This document shows positions 1-12,439 of a DNA stretch of 64,000 nt, piece after piece. The stretch is from the NCBI GenBank assembly GCA_008638375.1, contig CM018031.1:8953062-9017061 (forward strand). The letters are read 5' to 3'. The notes beneath the pieces are model-generated. The model was not told the DNA's origin and did no database searches. It saw only the letters and a list, made by a program, of their open reading frames with translations. Both the position numbers and the translations under genes were made by a program. Position 1 is the stretch's first letter, and each line of letters opens with the position of its first letter. Source of the DNA: Nyssa sinensis (taxonomy: Eukaryota; Streptophyta; Magnoliopsida; Cornales; Nyssaceae).

Positions 1-753
1 CTCCACATCCACAAAAATGATATGTTGTAGTTTGGCATTTTGTACAGGGACTCTAGCTATACGTGTTAAAACATCAAATACAAGAAGACTAGTGGCTTTT
101 TGGAAGCCAGATTCCGGAAGCAGAACCGAATCCCTCAATCAAAGCTAAAAGAAACTGCTAAAATCACAAAAAGTATATCTTCCACCAAATCAACCACTCA
201 CTCGAGAAAAAGAAGCCTTATCTTACAAACATCTTTCACCAACAACCTCGTGACTCTCGTGGTGCCATCCTTTTCACACACACGAGATATGAAAAAAAAA
301 AAAAAAAAAACCACACACACGCACTATGTGCGTGTGTGAGTGGAACTTTGTGGTTTTCTCATTTGCCTGAAGGGTTTAATCCATGCTCTACTGGCTTAAC
401 TTTTGCCCCTACCAAATCAATTCAACTTTTTTTTTTTCTCATTATGTGAATCACAATATAAAATAATAATAGATGATGGAAAATGATATTGAGAAAGGAA
501 TTTTGATGTTCCTAGAGATTTTAGAAAGCAAATAATTTAGTTACAAATAATTCTATACACAAAATCATAAAGAGTAATTTTTTATATAATAATGGGATTC
601 GTTATAATAAATCAAGTGAAATAAAATTTGTTATGTTTATCATTTTGCAACCATAAAAGATGCCAAGTAGAGGAACTACCAATAGTGAGTATTTTATTTA
701 TGGGCATTCAAAGTACATTTCTTTCGAGTCTTCAAGATCTAAAAGCACTTAGA
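1..753. other. Intergenic, left edge
   Basis: No gene is supported here. The stretch is AT-rich with short A and T runs near 290-310 and 428-440 and a small CA-rich patch near 312-337. The part next to 753 is probably the 3'UTR and downstream flank of the minus-strand WRKY gene. Short open frames here have no recognisable domain. Confidence 0.6.
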
Positions 754-2059
754 TCAAGAAGGGTGAACAAGAATTCTTTCATCGAAGAAATTGCTTCTCA
801 TGAAGCTTGTGAAGGATGAAGATGTGGGTAGTTCTTCAAGCTCATCATAGAAGTCATTTTCTTCTGATTTGGGTGTTGAGAAGGTCATGAGATGAGGGTA
901 CGAGAGGGGCTTCTCATCAAAGAGGACACTTGGTGAGTCATGGGTGTTCCCTAGGTTTTCTGTAAAGGGGTTCCCTTCTTGGTTAATTATGATGTCTTGG
1001 GAGCTATTAAATGGGGATTGGGAGTAGTGGAAATGATCTTCACTTGCATCTTCATCAATGGTCATGGGAGCTTGTTTCTCTTGTTCTTGTTGATGTTCTT
1101 GTTTTGTGGTTGTGGGAGAGTTTTCAGTGGGTTTCGTTTGGGGTTCTTTTGGTTGTTGGATCAGGTTGGTGGTGTGAACATCAGGGCCTGGATGATTGTG
1201 GCTAGAGGTATATGTGATGATGAGCATTGAAGCATCTGTTCTGCATCTCTCTACTTGTTTCTTGGCTGAACATCCCTTTGATGTGCTGCACCTGTAATAA
1301 CCCCTGAGGAAGTTGAAAGAAAACCAGTGAGAATACAGTGGGGTGGGAGAGAGAGGAAAAAGGAAAAATAATTTTGTATCACTTGAAGAATCTGAGGAAG
1401 TTGAAAGAAAACCAGAGAGAATACAAGTGGGGTTGAGAGAGAGAGAGAGGAAAAAGGAAAAATAATTTTTTATCACTAGGTGAATCAGAATGGTTAGAGG
1501 AAAAAGGGAATCTATATTCATGCTACTTTTCTTCCAAACACATGAACCAAGGGAGAATTTGAGAATAAGATCTAGAGAGCTTGTAGAATCAGAAGGAAAA
1601 TGGAAAAATGTAAGCCCATCAGCAATGAGAAAGCCTACCGGATCAGGGATTTCTCTAAAGAAGAAGAAAAAAAGCAAGAATGGAAGAAAGAAAGGGAAAA
1701 TGACAAGGAAAGTGAACCTTGGATAAGGAGATCCTTTGATGGGTTTTTGCCCATATTTCCTCCAAGACCAACAATCAGAAGGTGGTCCTTCACTCTTCTG
1801 TTTCCCATCATTTGCTTCAATCTTCACTGCCACCACCGTCTTCTGAACCATCTTCCTATTAAAACACACAAGCAAAATGAAATACTGAAAGAAACAGCTT
1901 CAAAAAGGGTCTCTTTTGAGTGAAAAACATTTTGCAAGTTTCAAAACCAATTGAAAGCTTAAAAGAGAGGAGAATCACTTACTTTCTTTTGGACCGAGTT
2001 TCTAGATTAAGTTCCTCTGAAACCTTTGAGTCCAATTTTGAAGAGTGAGAACCATCCAT
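754..2059 (-). CDS. WRKY transcription factor, group IIe (WRKY65/69-like)
   Basis: Nuclear DNA-binding regulator expected to bind W-box (TTGAC) promoter elements. Minus-strand exons are 2059-1983, 1855-1718 and 1303-754 (77+138+550 nt, 254 aa). Both introns are GT-AG and phases agree. The start is the first ATG of ATGGATGG at 2059. WRKYGQK lies at residues about 57-63 and is followed by a C-X5-C-X23-H-X-H zinc finger. An intron splits the domain after PYPR, as is usual outside group I C-terminal domains. Basic residues (SKRKK) near 23-27 could be a nuclear signal. The tail is acidic and Gln/Ser/Thr-rich, ending in VHPS. The conserved stretch before WRKY (KTVVAVKI) points to the WRKY65/69 subgroup; I cannot choose between them. 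Intron 2 carries an 88 bp tandem duplication that copies the 3' splice site. Confidence 0.93.
1305..1487. repeat. Tandem duplication (period 88 bp) in WRKY intron 2
   Basis: Two adjacent copies, 1305-1392 and about 1393-1487, share the block starting tgaggaagttgaaag and ending in ataattttnTATCAC. Read on the gene strand, each copy starts with a pyrimidine tract ending in cttcctcag, so the 3' splice site is present twice. Confidence 0.85.
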
Positions 2060-3356
2060 GGTAGATCCCTATCTCCTTCTCCTCCTTTCTAAATTAAGCT
2101 AAAAAAACTTATCTCAGACCAGTTGCTGTGGAGATTTAGTTGCAGAAGGAGCAATATAGAAAGAGATGAATTAAAATGAGAGCTCTAATTTAGGAGAGAG
2201 AGAGAGAGAGAGAAGAGAGAGAGGATAAGCAAGAAATGACAAACCCACAAGTTGCTTTCTTTTTTTTCCCTCATTAAATATAAAGTCATACACAACCACA
2301 TTGTATACATATCACCCCCTCAAACCCCACCTTATAATTAAAGAACCAACCTTACTCATTTGCATATATATATATATACACATATACATACAGATATTTT
2401 TCAATGAAGAAATATGGGAGCCCCCACCTACCGTTTGATTGGCTGGATGGAGAGTGACACCAATTATAGCGCATATGCCAATTTTCTCAACTTCTTTTAA
2501 CCAAATCCAATCCTTGCATCCAAACACATCTGAGAACTTCCAAACATAAAGGAGCTATAATACTCTCTCGGACGCTGGATTTTGTGGGAGTAACATGTCA
2601 TGGGTGATGAGTGCATGATAGACTTCACTCAATTTTTAGGTTTCTAGATATGATAATATATTTTTTTAATAATATTCTACTTTTACGATTGCATATTAGA
2701 AGATTTCTTTAGTTTTCTGTCTTGGGTTTCATTACATAAATCAAATGTTTCAATTTTTTTGGAGTTGAAAAAAATTAATTTTTGAAAATCATATGAAATT
2801 AATTAAAGTATATTCTTGCAATAAAGTTGATTTTGATACCATTTATTTACTCGGCAAATGTCAATTTAAAAAAGAATTAGTATAATACATGAGATTCCTA
2901 TCAGTATGAATTCATAGAAGGTTAAATGTAAAAAAATTATTTTTACTACTCGAACTCATAACATCTAATACAATAAAGTAACTTTACTATTAACTATTGT
3001 CAAGCTATGAATTCCAATTATCTCATTTTTTATAGTGAAATATACTTTCTTTTCTTTAACCCAATGACTAGCCAAACTAGAAAAGATTTCAGGAACTTAT
3101 TTGTTTGAGTCTTGAGATCATCTCTCAAATATTAGCATAGTGTGTTAATAAAACAAGTCTCAAATAATTAGACTGGCCGGACAAAAAACTTGGCATGAAC
3201 TTGACACTAAATGCATTGAAGAGCCCGATTTCTACAAGAGCCACGAAAAAGACTATACTTTATTTTTTAATTTATTGTGTCTGAATATACGCCCATCCAC
3301 CTATTAGTCATTTACTGCAGCTGCGGTACCACGAGGAACTGAACCCAAGTTGAGAG

Positions 3357-3395
<39 letters not shown>

Positions 3396-6315
3396 ATTTA
3401 CTTAAATGTTACTGCTTGTGCTTTCCCAAGAAAATTAACAGGTGCTCACTTCATTCAAGGCTGTAAACTGAAGTAAGGTTTATTTAATGCTTCAAGTAGA
3501 GAGATTCATCACATGCACAACCTCAAATAACACTTACCTTGTCTCACTCGTTCATCATTTGATTATTATTTTCAACAGCACGTTCATTTTGATGCATATG
3601 ATTTTAGGTTAAAGCCAAAAAAAAAAAACCAAAGAAATCATCATTTCAATTGTACCTATGCTATCCTTGATGGTGCACCCACAATTTGCATTGATCATAG
3701 CTTATGTAGGAGGGGGGAAAAAAGGGAACATGAATGTTGATTTTTCACAAATGGTCATGATATAGTGATTTAGGTTTGAGTGTTTTATAAATATCTTCAA
3801 CTTGTTTCTCTATTTGTGTCTCAATGTGTCACTATGGGATGATTTTGGAAATTACACGATGTGAAATTTTAAAAATATTATATAATGATACATCATTTTA
3901 AAGATATAATTGAGAATACAAAATAAAAAAAATGTGTTTTGAATTTTAGTTATGTCAATCTATTTAAGACAACTTAACATATTTGATTATAAAAAAGACC
4001 ATAAATTAAAGTAATTGGTCACACATGAAAAACTTACTAAAATTTAAGAGACCTTTTTTTTGTACTTATTGTGGCGGCGACGGCAGTGGCAGCGGTTTGG
4101 GGGGGGGGGGGGGGGGGAATTTCTCACAAATGATTGTTCTCTTGCAAAAAAGAGAATAAAGATTATCGGAAGAAACTAGGAACTATTGGTGTGATGCCGA
4201 CTGAAGAATCTCTGATGATCAAGTTAGTAAAGAATTAGTCTGGAAGACAAAGATATGCATGAAGTATTATATCAAATGTGGCATACCTTCTCTTTTGGAG
4301 GTTTTGGTGTTTAAATAGTAGATGAATAGTTAAGGATGTCTTTCCTTGATCTTAGCTAATTTCTCGATTATAGCCAATTCGTGCATGATCGTGCGTTCGG
4401 TTATCAAATTTATCAGATATCATAATCCTACTTAATTAGACGAGCTAGCTAGTTGACCTAGTGTAGTCCGGATGTTGTTCCGACTTAAATGGCGATCTCC
4501 GAACCTGTTATTAAGTAAGAGTACTTTAGTCTATTTTCTCTAACTTTATACCAGATGTCTCTTAATATTTCGAGGGGTAATTTTTTACTCATAAACTTAT
4601 AAAAGAAATGTTTATTTTATTTTGTTTCATATTCTAAGTTTACTAAATTTCTAAATTATTTTAAAGTTATAAAAAAATAAAAAAAATCATATAAACACGT
4701 GTAACATCAATTAACGAATTCAAAACGCCGTGTAGATGGACCAATAGGCAATAGTCGTGTTGTGTGGCGTGAGTTGGTGGCTGTTGGGATGTATATATTA
4801 TGGGCAGGCTGAGCGCGCGTGGTGTTGAAATGGACGGGTCAAATAGAGTGGGCTGAATTAAGATCTCCATATTAAATTGAGGTTAGGTTAGGGCTAGAAA
4901 AGCATTTGGCCAGTACCAAATTTCCAAAATTATTTGATTTGGCTCTCAAAAGTTGCATATTCAATCTAATTTTTGTTAATTTATGACAACGCTATAATAT
5001 TTTACCATATACTTAGTTTTACTTTCAACTTTAAATTATATGACTGGATATGATGTGTCGAACAACTTTAAACTTATCATAATGTGCTTTAATTTGACCT
5101 ATTGATTGAAACATCTTATAAAATTGTATCAAACATCACTCACTGCCATAGGCCCATAGCAAAGCCCCCACCAAAAACCAAAAAAAAAAAAAAAAAATTA
5201 AAAAAAATACATTTCTTTTTCTCTTGCCTCCAATTAAAAATGCCCTATTCTAAATTCCATCAATATTTTACGACTTCTTTATTAATTTGAAAAAAAAATC
5301 AATATTTATCACTTATTAACAGGTAAAAATATTAGACCAAAATCTTATTTGAATTGTGCAAGTACTCACTGCTTATGCTGTTTACACAAGTTCAATTTTC
5401 TCTTTCTCATTTTATATAAAAAAATGAATAAGAATGCAAAAAAAAAAAAAACCAACTTTGCCAAAAGAAATTTAATCAACTCCACACAAAACCAACTTTG
5501 CCAAAAGAAATTTAGACATGAACTCAACAATTGATATTGTATCATGTGACAGAATATTGCCTTTTATCTTTTAAAAAATAAATATTCAGACGTTTTATCC
5601 GAATGACATGATGTTATTGGCATGATCAGTAGACTCGATACATGACAAAATTTCATCTTCCTTGCCAGACTCTGTTCTTTATAACAGGAAAGAAAGTAGA
5701 CCATTTCAATGAAGTTCTGTTTGTGGATAAGCATGTTCAGATCGAACCCACCAACCATACCCATTGTATTTGCGCCATTTTTATTTATTTATTTTTGTTT
5801 CAATGGAAATAAATTTTAAAAAAATTCAATGATTCTTGAGTAGAAATTATGGAAAGGCAGTACATCATAAATTTTATAAATGAATCAAAATATTACATGT
5901 GTGATGTAGGAAAACGATATTTCACCGATAACAGGTTTCAAAGAATCATCAAAACAACTCTTTTAGATAATATAAACTCTGTGCTGCATTGTCATGCTCA
6001 AGTTGACTTTTTGTGATTGGGGATTCCTGAGATTTAATAACAGTCACAAACCATTGAATCGTACGTTATTGGACATTGTTTGCCTTTGATTAGCAACTTT
6101 TGTATCTGACTTTTGTCATTGTGCTTGCAAAAATTACTGTCCAACTGTTTAGCTAAAAAGTTTAAAACTATTTTTGTGTTGGATTGCTTCATAAAACGCA
6201 GCTTTTATGCCCAAACAGCTGCTAAAAGACATCAGTTTCTATGGTCCTGCCATCTGTTGTAAGCCTGAAACTAGCCGTTCAGCAGCTTAATTATTACAAT
6301 TAACAACTGACCATA

Positions 6316-6352
<37 letters not shown>

Positions 6353-6599
6353 CCAACAACAACTAGTTCCCTTAATATAAGTATTATAAAAAGATCTCCC
6401 TCGAGGCATGGAATGAGACCATATCATATGTCAACTAACTAGGTCGTGGCAACCACTTTGTATTCTATCCTCTTCAAGTTGCTTAGTTGATATCTCTCAC
6501 ACACACATATATATAAACCTCATATTATGTTTTTTTGCTCTGCAAGGCAACTTATTTTGGGCTGTTATTGTTGCTTTTGGGTTAAATGGGTTGGAAGAC
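2060..6599. other. Intergenic with TE remnants and microsatellites
   Basis: This holds the WRKY upstream region, with a GA run at about 2192-2222 probably in the 5'UTR or promoter, then AT-rich spacer. Simple repeats are an AT run at 3359-3392, a 19-base G run at 4099-4117 and an AT/CA run at 6316-6350. A short direct repeat of about 26 bp (aaccaactttgccaaaag core) occurs at 5449-5474 and 5489-5514. An LTR-like remnant is listed separately at 4120-4520. No other gene is supported. Confidence 0.6.
4120..4520 (-). mobile_element. Degenerate LTR-like fragment, minus orientation
   Basis: Read on the minus strand this looks like the R-U5 part of a plant Ty3-type LTR: a TATA-like taaatag, then a stretch containing ttgatcatcagag followed by a tcggcatcaca motif. 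That order resembles the GACTTGAGCGTCGGAG-type U5 seen in many plant gypsy LTRs. No coding domains, boundaries or target duplication could be found, so this is a weak call. Confidence 0.3.
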
Positions 6600-7433
6600 A
6601 TGGCAACAGAGTGGGAAGAAACTCTTGAGTTCTGCTTACCTTGATAGAAACATTTCACATCCTAACAACCACCCTCCTCAGCCTTCTCCTACCCCTCTCA
6701 TTTCTCCTGCTAGCCAGGCTCTCTACTGCTCAATACCTCTTCTCTGTCACTACTAATTATAAAAAACCACAGTCCTTCTCTCTCCTATTTTCTCTCTTCC
6801 TCTACACCAACCCAACTCTTCTCCATGCACTCGTTTCTCTTGTTAGTGCTTCCGCACTTATTCATCACTTGACCGGCAGGATCACGCTTTCAAACGAGTC
6901 AAGAGAACCCATTTTCCGACCCCATTTGTCCACTGCATGGATTGTTCTTTGCACGTTACAAGTTTGTGTTTGGTTGGGCATCGAAGGAAGCATAGCGGCC
7001 GGTGTTGATGGTTCTGGTTTCGGTCACGAGAGAAGTATGTTAAGTAGAGTTGTTTTCTTTCTGGGCTTGCATGATATAATGCTTCATTGGTGGAGGACGG
7101 TGGTGAAGCCGGTGGTTGATGACACTGTTTTTGGTTGTGTGAGGGAAGAAAAGTGGGTTGAAAAGGTGGCCATGGCTGCTAGCTTTGGTGCCTTGTGGTG
7201 GTGGAGATTGAGGGAGGAGGTTGAGTCCCCTGGTGGTTGCGGTTGAGGTTAAGAGAGAGGTGTTGATGGGTGTTGGGGTGGCTGACTTTGTTGGTTGGTG
7301 GTTGTATTACCTAACTGTGACAATTGGAATGGTTAGGGTTGTGAAGGGTCCTATGTGGCTAGTAATGGTATTGTTTTGTAGGAGGGTAGAACTGAACTCT
7401 GGTGACTCCCAAAGGATTGAAGAGAAGGTCTGA
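6600..7433 (+). pseudogene. Multi-pass membrane protein gene of unknown function, frame-broken
   Basis: An intronless coding stretch in three frames. An ATG at 6600 opens a short N-terminal segment (MATEWEETLEFCLP) that hits a stop. One frame over, from about 6629 to 7246, a hydrophobic protein continues (IETFHILTTTLLSLLLPLSF onward). It ends early at TGA 7244-7246, while the adjacent frame carries the natural continuation (VVAVEVKREVLMGV, FVGWWLYYLTVTIGMV) to TGA 7431-7433. Around five membrane segments are visible, about residues 10-30, 45-75, 95-120, 135-155 and 215-235 of a joined reading. The second break lies near a CCCC run (7227-7230) and could be a one-base insertion. Either this is a recent pseudogene or the sequence has two indel errors. 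I do not recognise the family well enough to name a function. Confidence 0.6.
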
Positions 7434-10400
7434 AATTGACCCTTTCCCATGATAATTTTTTTTTCTTTCAATTGAACCAAGAGCACACTTTCTTATTGTA
7501 TCACTTTTGACGACACTCTCTCAAATGAAATAAGCTTTATTTATGATTTCTTAATGGTGAGACTTACTTCATATGATAAAATTATTGTTGAAGGTGGGTC
7601 TCTAGTTAAATTAATTCCCGGGTCAAAGTGATCCAACCAATGTTGTATTCTTTGTTTCTTATCTCTTTTTTAAAGAAATTCTTTTGTAATTTGTAACTAA
7701 TCACAATCAATGTTTTATTCTTTTTTTTTTTTTTTGTTAAGAAATTCTTTTGTAATTTGTAACTAATCACCTATTCCTAGCCAAATATTAAATGTTTTTC
7801 CTTCAAGGGAGGCTAAGAGTTATGACATTAGTGTGAAAATTAAAAAGTAAAGGTGATTGTTGTAAAAATCTGTCAATGTTCAACTTGAAATCTATAATTT
7901 ATTTATGAAAAAAATTATTTTATAAATTTATTATATGCATGTAATAATATTTATAATTTTAATATTATAATAAATTATATAACATAAATTTAAAGGAGTT
8001 ACATGTCTTATCAGACATAAATGATAGGTTCAATACTTTACAAAACTACTGTTACATATGATAATTTGCTCCGTCGCGTCGGACCCTGCCTCGCCTAGTC
8101 CTTAATGGGACGAGTATGAGGTTTTCATAAACAGGATCGAAGTAGAGTCGGGATATGACTTTTAAAATCCCGTCAGTTTTGGAGCGAGTTCGAGGGATGG
8201 TCACCTTGTCCCAGCCCCGACTCCACCCCGTTTATATATTAAGTTTTTTATTTATTTTTATATACACTATATTTATCAATAAATAACATTATATAAAATT
8301 AGTTTAAAGGTTTTTCATATCACACTCGTATATATATTTTTTTGTATGAGTTATTTTGGTAAAAAAAAATTAATTTACTTATCAAAATAAAATTTTTAAC
8401 TTACTTAAAATTATATGTAATGGGGTTTGGGGTAAGACGATGTGAAGTCGAAAAATATAAATAAGATCGAGATTAAGGTTGGAGTAAGCCTTTAAACAGA
8501 ACAAAGCATAGTAGGAGGCGAAAAATATAAATAAAATTAGGGTTAAAGAATGATCACCCGCTCAAACTCGGCAGTTACCATTCTTAACACTGTGTGTCAT
8601 AAGCATCTTTGATCGGGCTACTTCCCTCTTGATTGTTGACCATGTCCCGCCTAATTTGGAAATTTGGGAGGGGGGGGTCGACCTTACTCAGGTTGACTTT
8701 TAGACTACACTGAGCTGATATAGGTCGAGCTAATCTGATGAGTTGAGCTGAACTAGAACCTAGCTGAGCTATTGGGCCGAGCTCATGTGTAAGATGAGCT
8801 AACATATAGCCTAGCTAATACAATAGGTCGAGATGAGCTGTTTGTGTGCTCGGACTGATGCAAGGTGAGCTGGTTGGATGATGCCTTAGTTGGTAGACCG
8901 TAGACGTACTAGACCTAGATCAGCTGCACTGGACCATGGGTCCAATTAAACTTAAACTATCTGGTTTTGACGTGTCTTCATTTTTTCATGAAATTGACTC
9001 TTTATTTGTCTTACGGTTTAAAAATAAAAATAAAAATTTTAGAACATTTCTTTTAAAAAATAAATACAATATTTAAAATCATTTTTTCTCTTATTTATTC
9101 ACAAATAAAAATCTCTCCATTCCTTATGGAATAGAAAAACTTCAAATTCAGTCTATTTATATAAAAATCTGTGTAAGGTCATAACTACAGAGAACACGTG
9201 TTAGTATCTCAATAATATTATTAATGCAACACACTAGCATCTCAAGTAAAAATATGTTTGAAATCGGTTTGATTTATAAATTAACAAATTAAAACTTGAA
9301 CAAAAATTAAAATTTGTTAATTTTATTGAACCATGATAATCGAGCTTAAATAATTTACTATTTGACTTCACTCATTTGAAGCACCGGAAACAATGATTGA
9401 ATGGTGTCATAATTGGGTTATGCTAGGTCGTGGCAAGCGCTATTGAGTTGGATTATTCTGCCCTTCTCTGATTGCCAAAGTAGTTTCATGCTTGGTTTGT
9501 TGTGGTTTCTCGTGCATTTTGGGTCGGAGGTTGTCTGTGCGGATCGTTGGTATGCCCGATTGCCCACTACAAGGAATATAGTTAGATATGTTTGATACAA
9601 TGTACTGAGATATAGTAATTTTACAAATCATTTTATGTAAAATCTAAAATTATCATTTGATTGCTGCACTTTGACTCTCAACAAGTGGGGTCCGTAACGT
9701 AGACACACTCAGGAAAACGATTATATAGATGACCACCAGATGGCTCCGGCGGTTACCGCTCTCGATTGACTTAAGTTAATAAACTGAGTTGAAAAGACTG
9801 TAATGTAAGCTAAATAATGAGTATAGACAATAAAGCGTACCTTTAGGGTTTAATTTATAGGTGGTGGCTTTCCTAAATTGATTAGGATTTGGAGCCATAA
9901 AAGTAGGGATTTGATCATCGGAGTAAGGCAGCTACCTTGTTGGATTTTGTATCAATAGAGATAACCATGTGTGGCAGTTTTCTTGTAGAAGACTGTTTTC
10001 TTATTCTCTGCTCGACAGATATTAAGGCGGTGATGAGTTCTGCATTAGGGAGAGTGTTCTGAAGGTCGGCATTCAGACCTGTAAGTTCTGTAAGAATGTA
10101 GTTCTGTTTTGGAGGTAAGTGCTCTGCCTATAAGTTTTGTATGTATGCTATGAATGGCCGAGCACAAGCTGTATTGGCCGAGCACGAGTTGAATCGTAGG
10201 CATACGTGTCAAGTGATGATTGGTCTGTCACTTTGTAGTATATCAATCATATAAAAATATAATTAGAGATATAAATGAGAAATAGATAGCATTTTTCTAA
10301 TGAAAGACAAGCAATGGATTTTCATCTGTAATTGTTGGAATTATGAGCCCGACAAGCTGGGTTGTGGGCCGCAAGATTAGAACCTCGGGGGATCTTCTGG

Positions 10401-11553
10401 ACAGCAGCACATTTCATAGATCTAAGGGCTCAAAGTAGTGATACGAGACGCGGCCTAGTCCAAGCCCTTTGCCTCATTATTTAATTATACTAATTTATAT
10501 ATATATATATATAGATATAAGATATATTTGTTATACATATGCATATATTTCTTATTCCATCAGTTTGTTAACACTTTTCATGACAACAGTTGTGCCCTAG
10601 CTCCACAACGCACTAAAAGGAATGCAACAAATCACAAAATTGAAGGATTAGGTGAGACCCATCCAAAAACAGAGACTTCTCCCAATATTGCATTATTAAA
10701 TAGATTATAGAGATGATGTGTTTATGTATCTGTCTCTTAATTGGACCTTCTTTTGTTTTTGAAAAATAAAAAAAAGTTTAGCCAAAGTTAAAAGTATTAA
10801 ATTCCTATTAACTTCTTCTTTTTTTATTTTTACGGAAACTTGAATTTTATTCTTTCTTCTAAAAATGAATAAGTAATGTTACTAAGTCATGATACATTTA
10901 TTTCTAGTAAGTGAAAAAAATAAAGTGAAAATATATATTATATATAACATTCCTCATATATGTATCGGTCGGCTTGTCATATATTAGGTTTGTTACACAA
11001 AAGTGTCAATTGGCATGGCCTTGAACAGGTAATAAAAACTGCTTCTTAATTTGTAGTTTATGGCTTCAAGCCATAACGTCAACATGACATGAAAATCAAC
11101 AAAAGATCCAAAGAAAAAGAAAAGCCAGTTTTCTAGTTACTTCGAATTCTTCATCCCCATTTTTATAGCATTCCATTTGTCTTCAAGCCATGATATTATC
11201 TTCTATTGTCTGTTGTATTTGTTCCATCTTCTATTAATTCCTTAATTTTGTTTCATAAAGTTTGTCCGGCCTCGCTTGCTTGGCTGAACTTCTTAGGAAA
11301 TCTATAATTAAATATTTTCCAAAATATAGTTAGTTGGCCGTCACAGTCGTTGACAATGATATTTAATATGGATCATTGTTCTTGTTTTAAGTAGCAATGA
11401 AAACATCACCAAATATATTTTAATTGTCTTTCTAACAGAAGTTTACATCAACGTTTCTTCCCGTTTCATGATGGCTGGCTGAGTCAATTGACGTCATTTG
11501 CTGCTGTAATTTTTTCATTTATTTTAAAGGGCTTTCTATGTCCATGATGATGC

Positions 11554-11597
<44 letters not shown>

Positions 11598-12090
11598 TTT
11601 GAAACTTTTGATGTTATTTTTTAAAATTTCAAGAACAAGAAGAGGTCGCAAAAATGGCATAAGGTGTAAAGCAATGACTAGTGGATGCAAATGGGATGTC
11701 AGCGAAATAAATTTTTGCTATTCTTAAACTACATTATTAGAAAACAGAAAATGAATATATGATATATATATATATATATATATGTATATGTGTATGTAGT
11801 ATGTATACCCCGAACGTTAGTCTTCCATGTTCCTTCCATTTGTGTGTGCTTAATTTCAATCACCATTTCGTCTTATATATACGTCTTCAAGCATGGCATG
11901 CCTTTCTTCTGTTCTTCTCAGTGTCCTGTTGTGCTCTTCAATCATTACTAAATTACCTCATTTATTTATATATTAAAGTTTGACTTTGTACATCATAGCT
12001 TGGCTGAAATTCTTTGGAAATTCAGATTGAATACTTCCAAAAGTTTACCAGTACATAGCTGTGACGGTCATTTTATATTTGGATCCTTGT

Positions 12091-12159
<69 letters not shown>

Positions 12160-12439
12160 CAACAAAAACATCCCCAAATAAATTCATTGTCCTATGTATG
12201 GCAGAATTTCATATCCATGTGTCTTTCATTTAATCAAACCTTTGGCATTTTATGGCCGCAAGCTAGCTCAACATCATCATCAAATCACTATCATAGTTTG
12301 CAGCTCTTTCTGTTTATTGATCATTTACCTATTTATTTTTAACATACCAAAATTACCATCTATATGATTGTAATTATAAAACAGTTCTTGCTGTTTATTG
12401 ATCACTGTCAGACTTGAGATCAAGTTGTTTCAATTTGAG
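7434..12439. other. Intergenic, AT-rich with TE remnants
   Basis: No gene is supported in these 5 kb. A small tandem duplication of about 65-70 bp (7638-7770) repeats caatgttntattc and aagaaattcttttgtaattt. Segments near 8040-8570 and 8690-8900 look like old DNA-transposon or retroelement debris with unusual GC-rich wording, but ends were not found. An LTR-like fragment is listed at 9665-10240. AT runs lie at 11558-11593 and 11763-11783. A CT run (12095-12124) merges into an AT run (12125-12157) upstream of the GRAS pseudogene. Confidence 0.55.
9665..10240 (-). mobile_element. Degenerate LTR-like fragment, minus orientation
   Basis: Read on the minus strand it runs from a TATA-like tataaattaaaccc box to gacttaagtcaatcgagagc and then ggtaaccgccgg. 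That is the general order of a plant gypsy R-U5 region, and it resembles the fragment at 4120-4520 in layout. No internal domain or target duplication was found. Confidence 0.33.

Noticed and set aside
1304..1875. Unspliced 373-codon minus-strand frame through the WRKY introns
   Set aside because: It reads through intron 2, inserting hydrophobic nonsense between PYPR and GYYRC; the spliced model restores the domain.
979..1923. Several plus-strand open frames of 60-110 codons
   Set aside because: They are the antisense of the WRKY exons and introns and have no domain or splice support.
4099..4117. Long G run (also 33168-33187) as G-quadruplex or functional site
   Set aside because: Pure mononucleotide runs of this length are often slippage or assembly products; no supporting context was seen.
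8040..8900. GC-richer words resembling a hAT-type MITE or retroelement
   Set aside because: I could not find matching ends or a target duplication, so it is mentioned only as debris.
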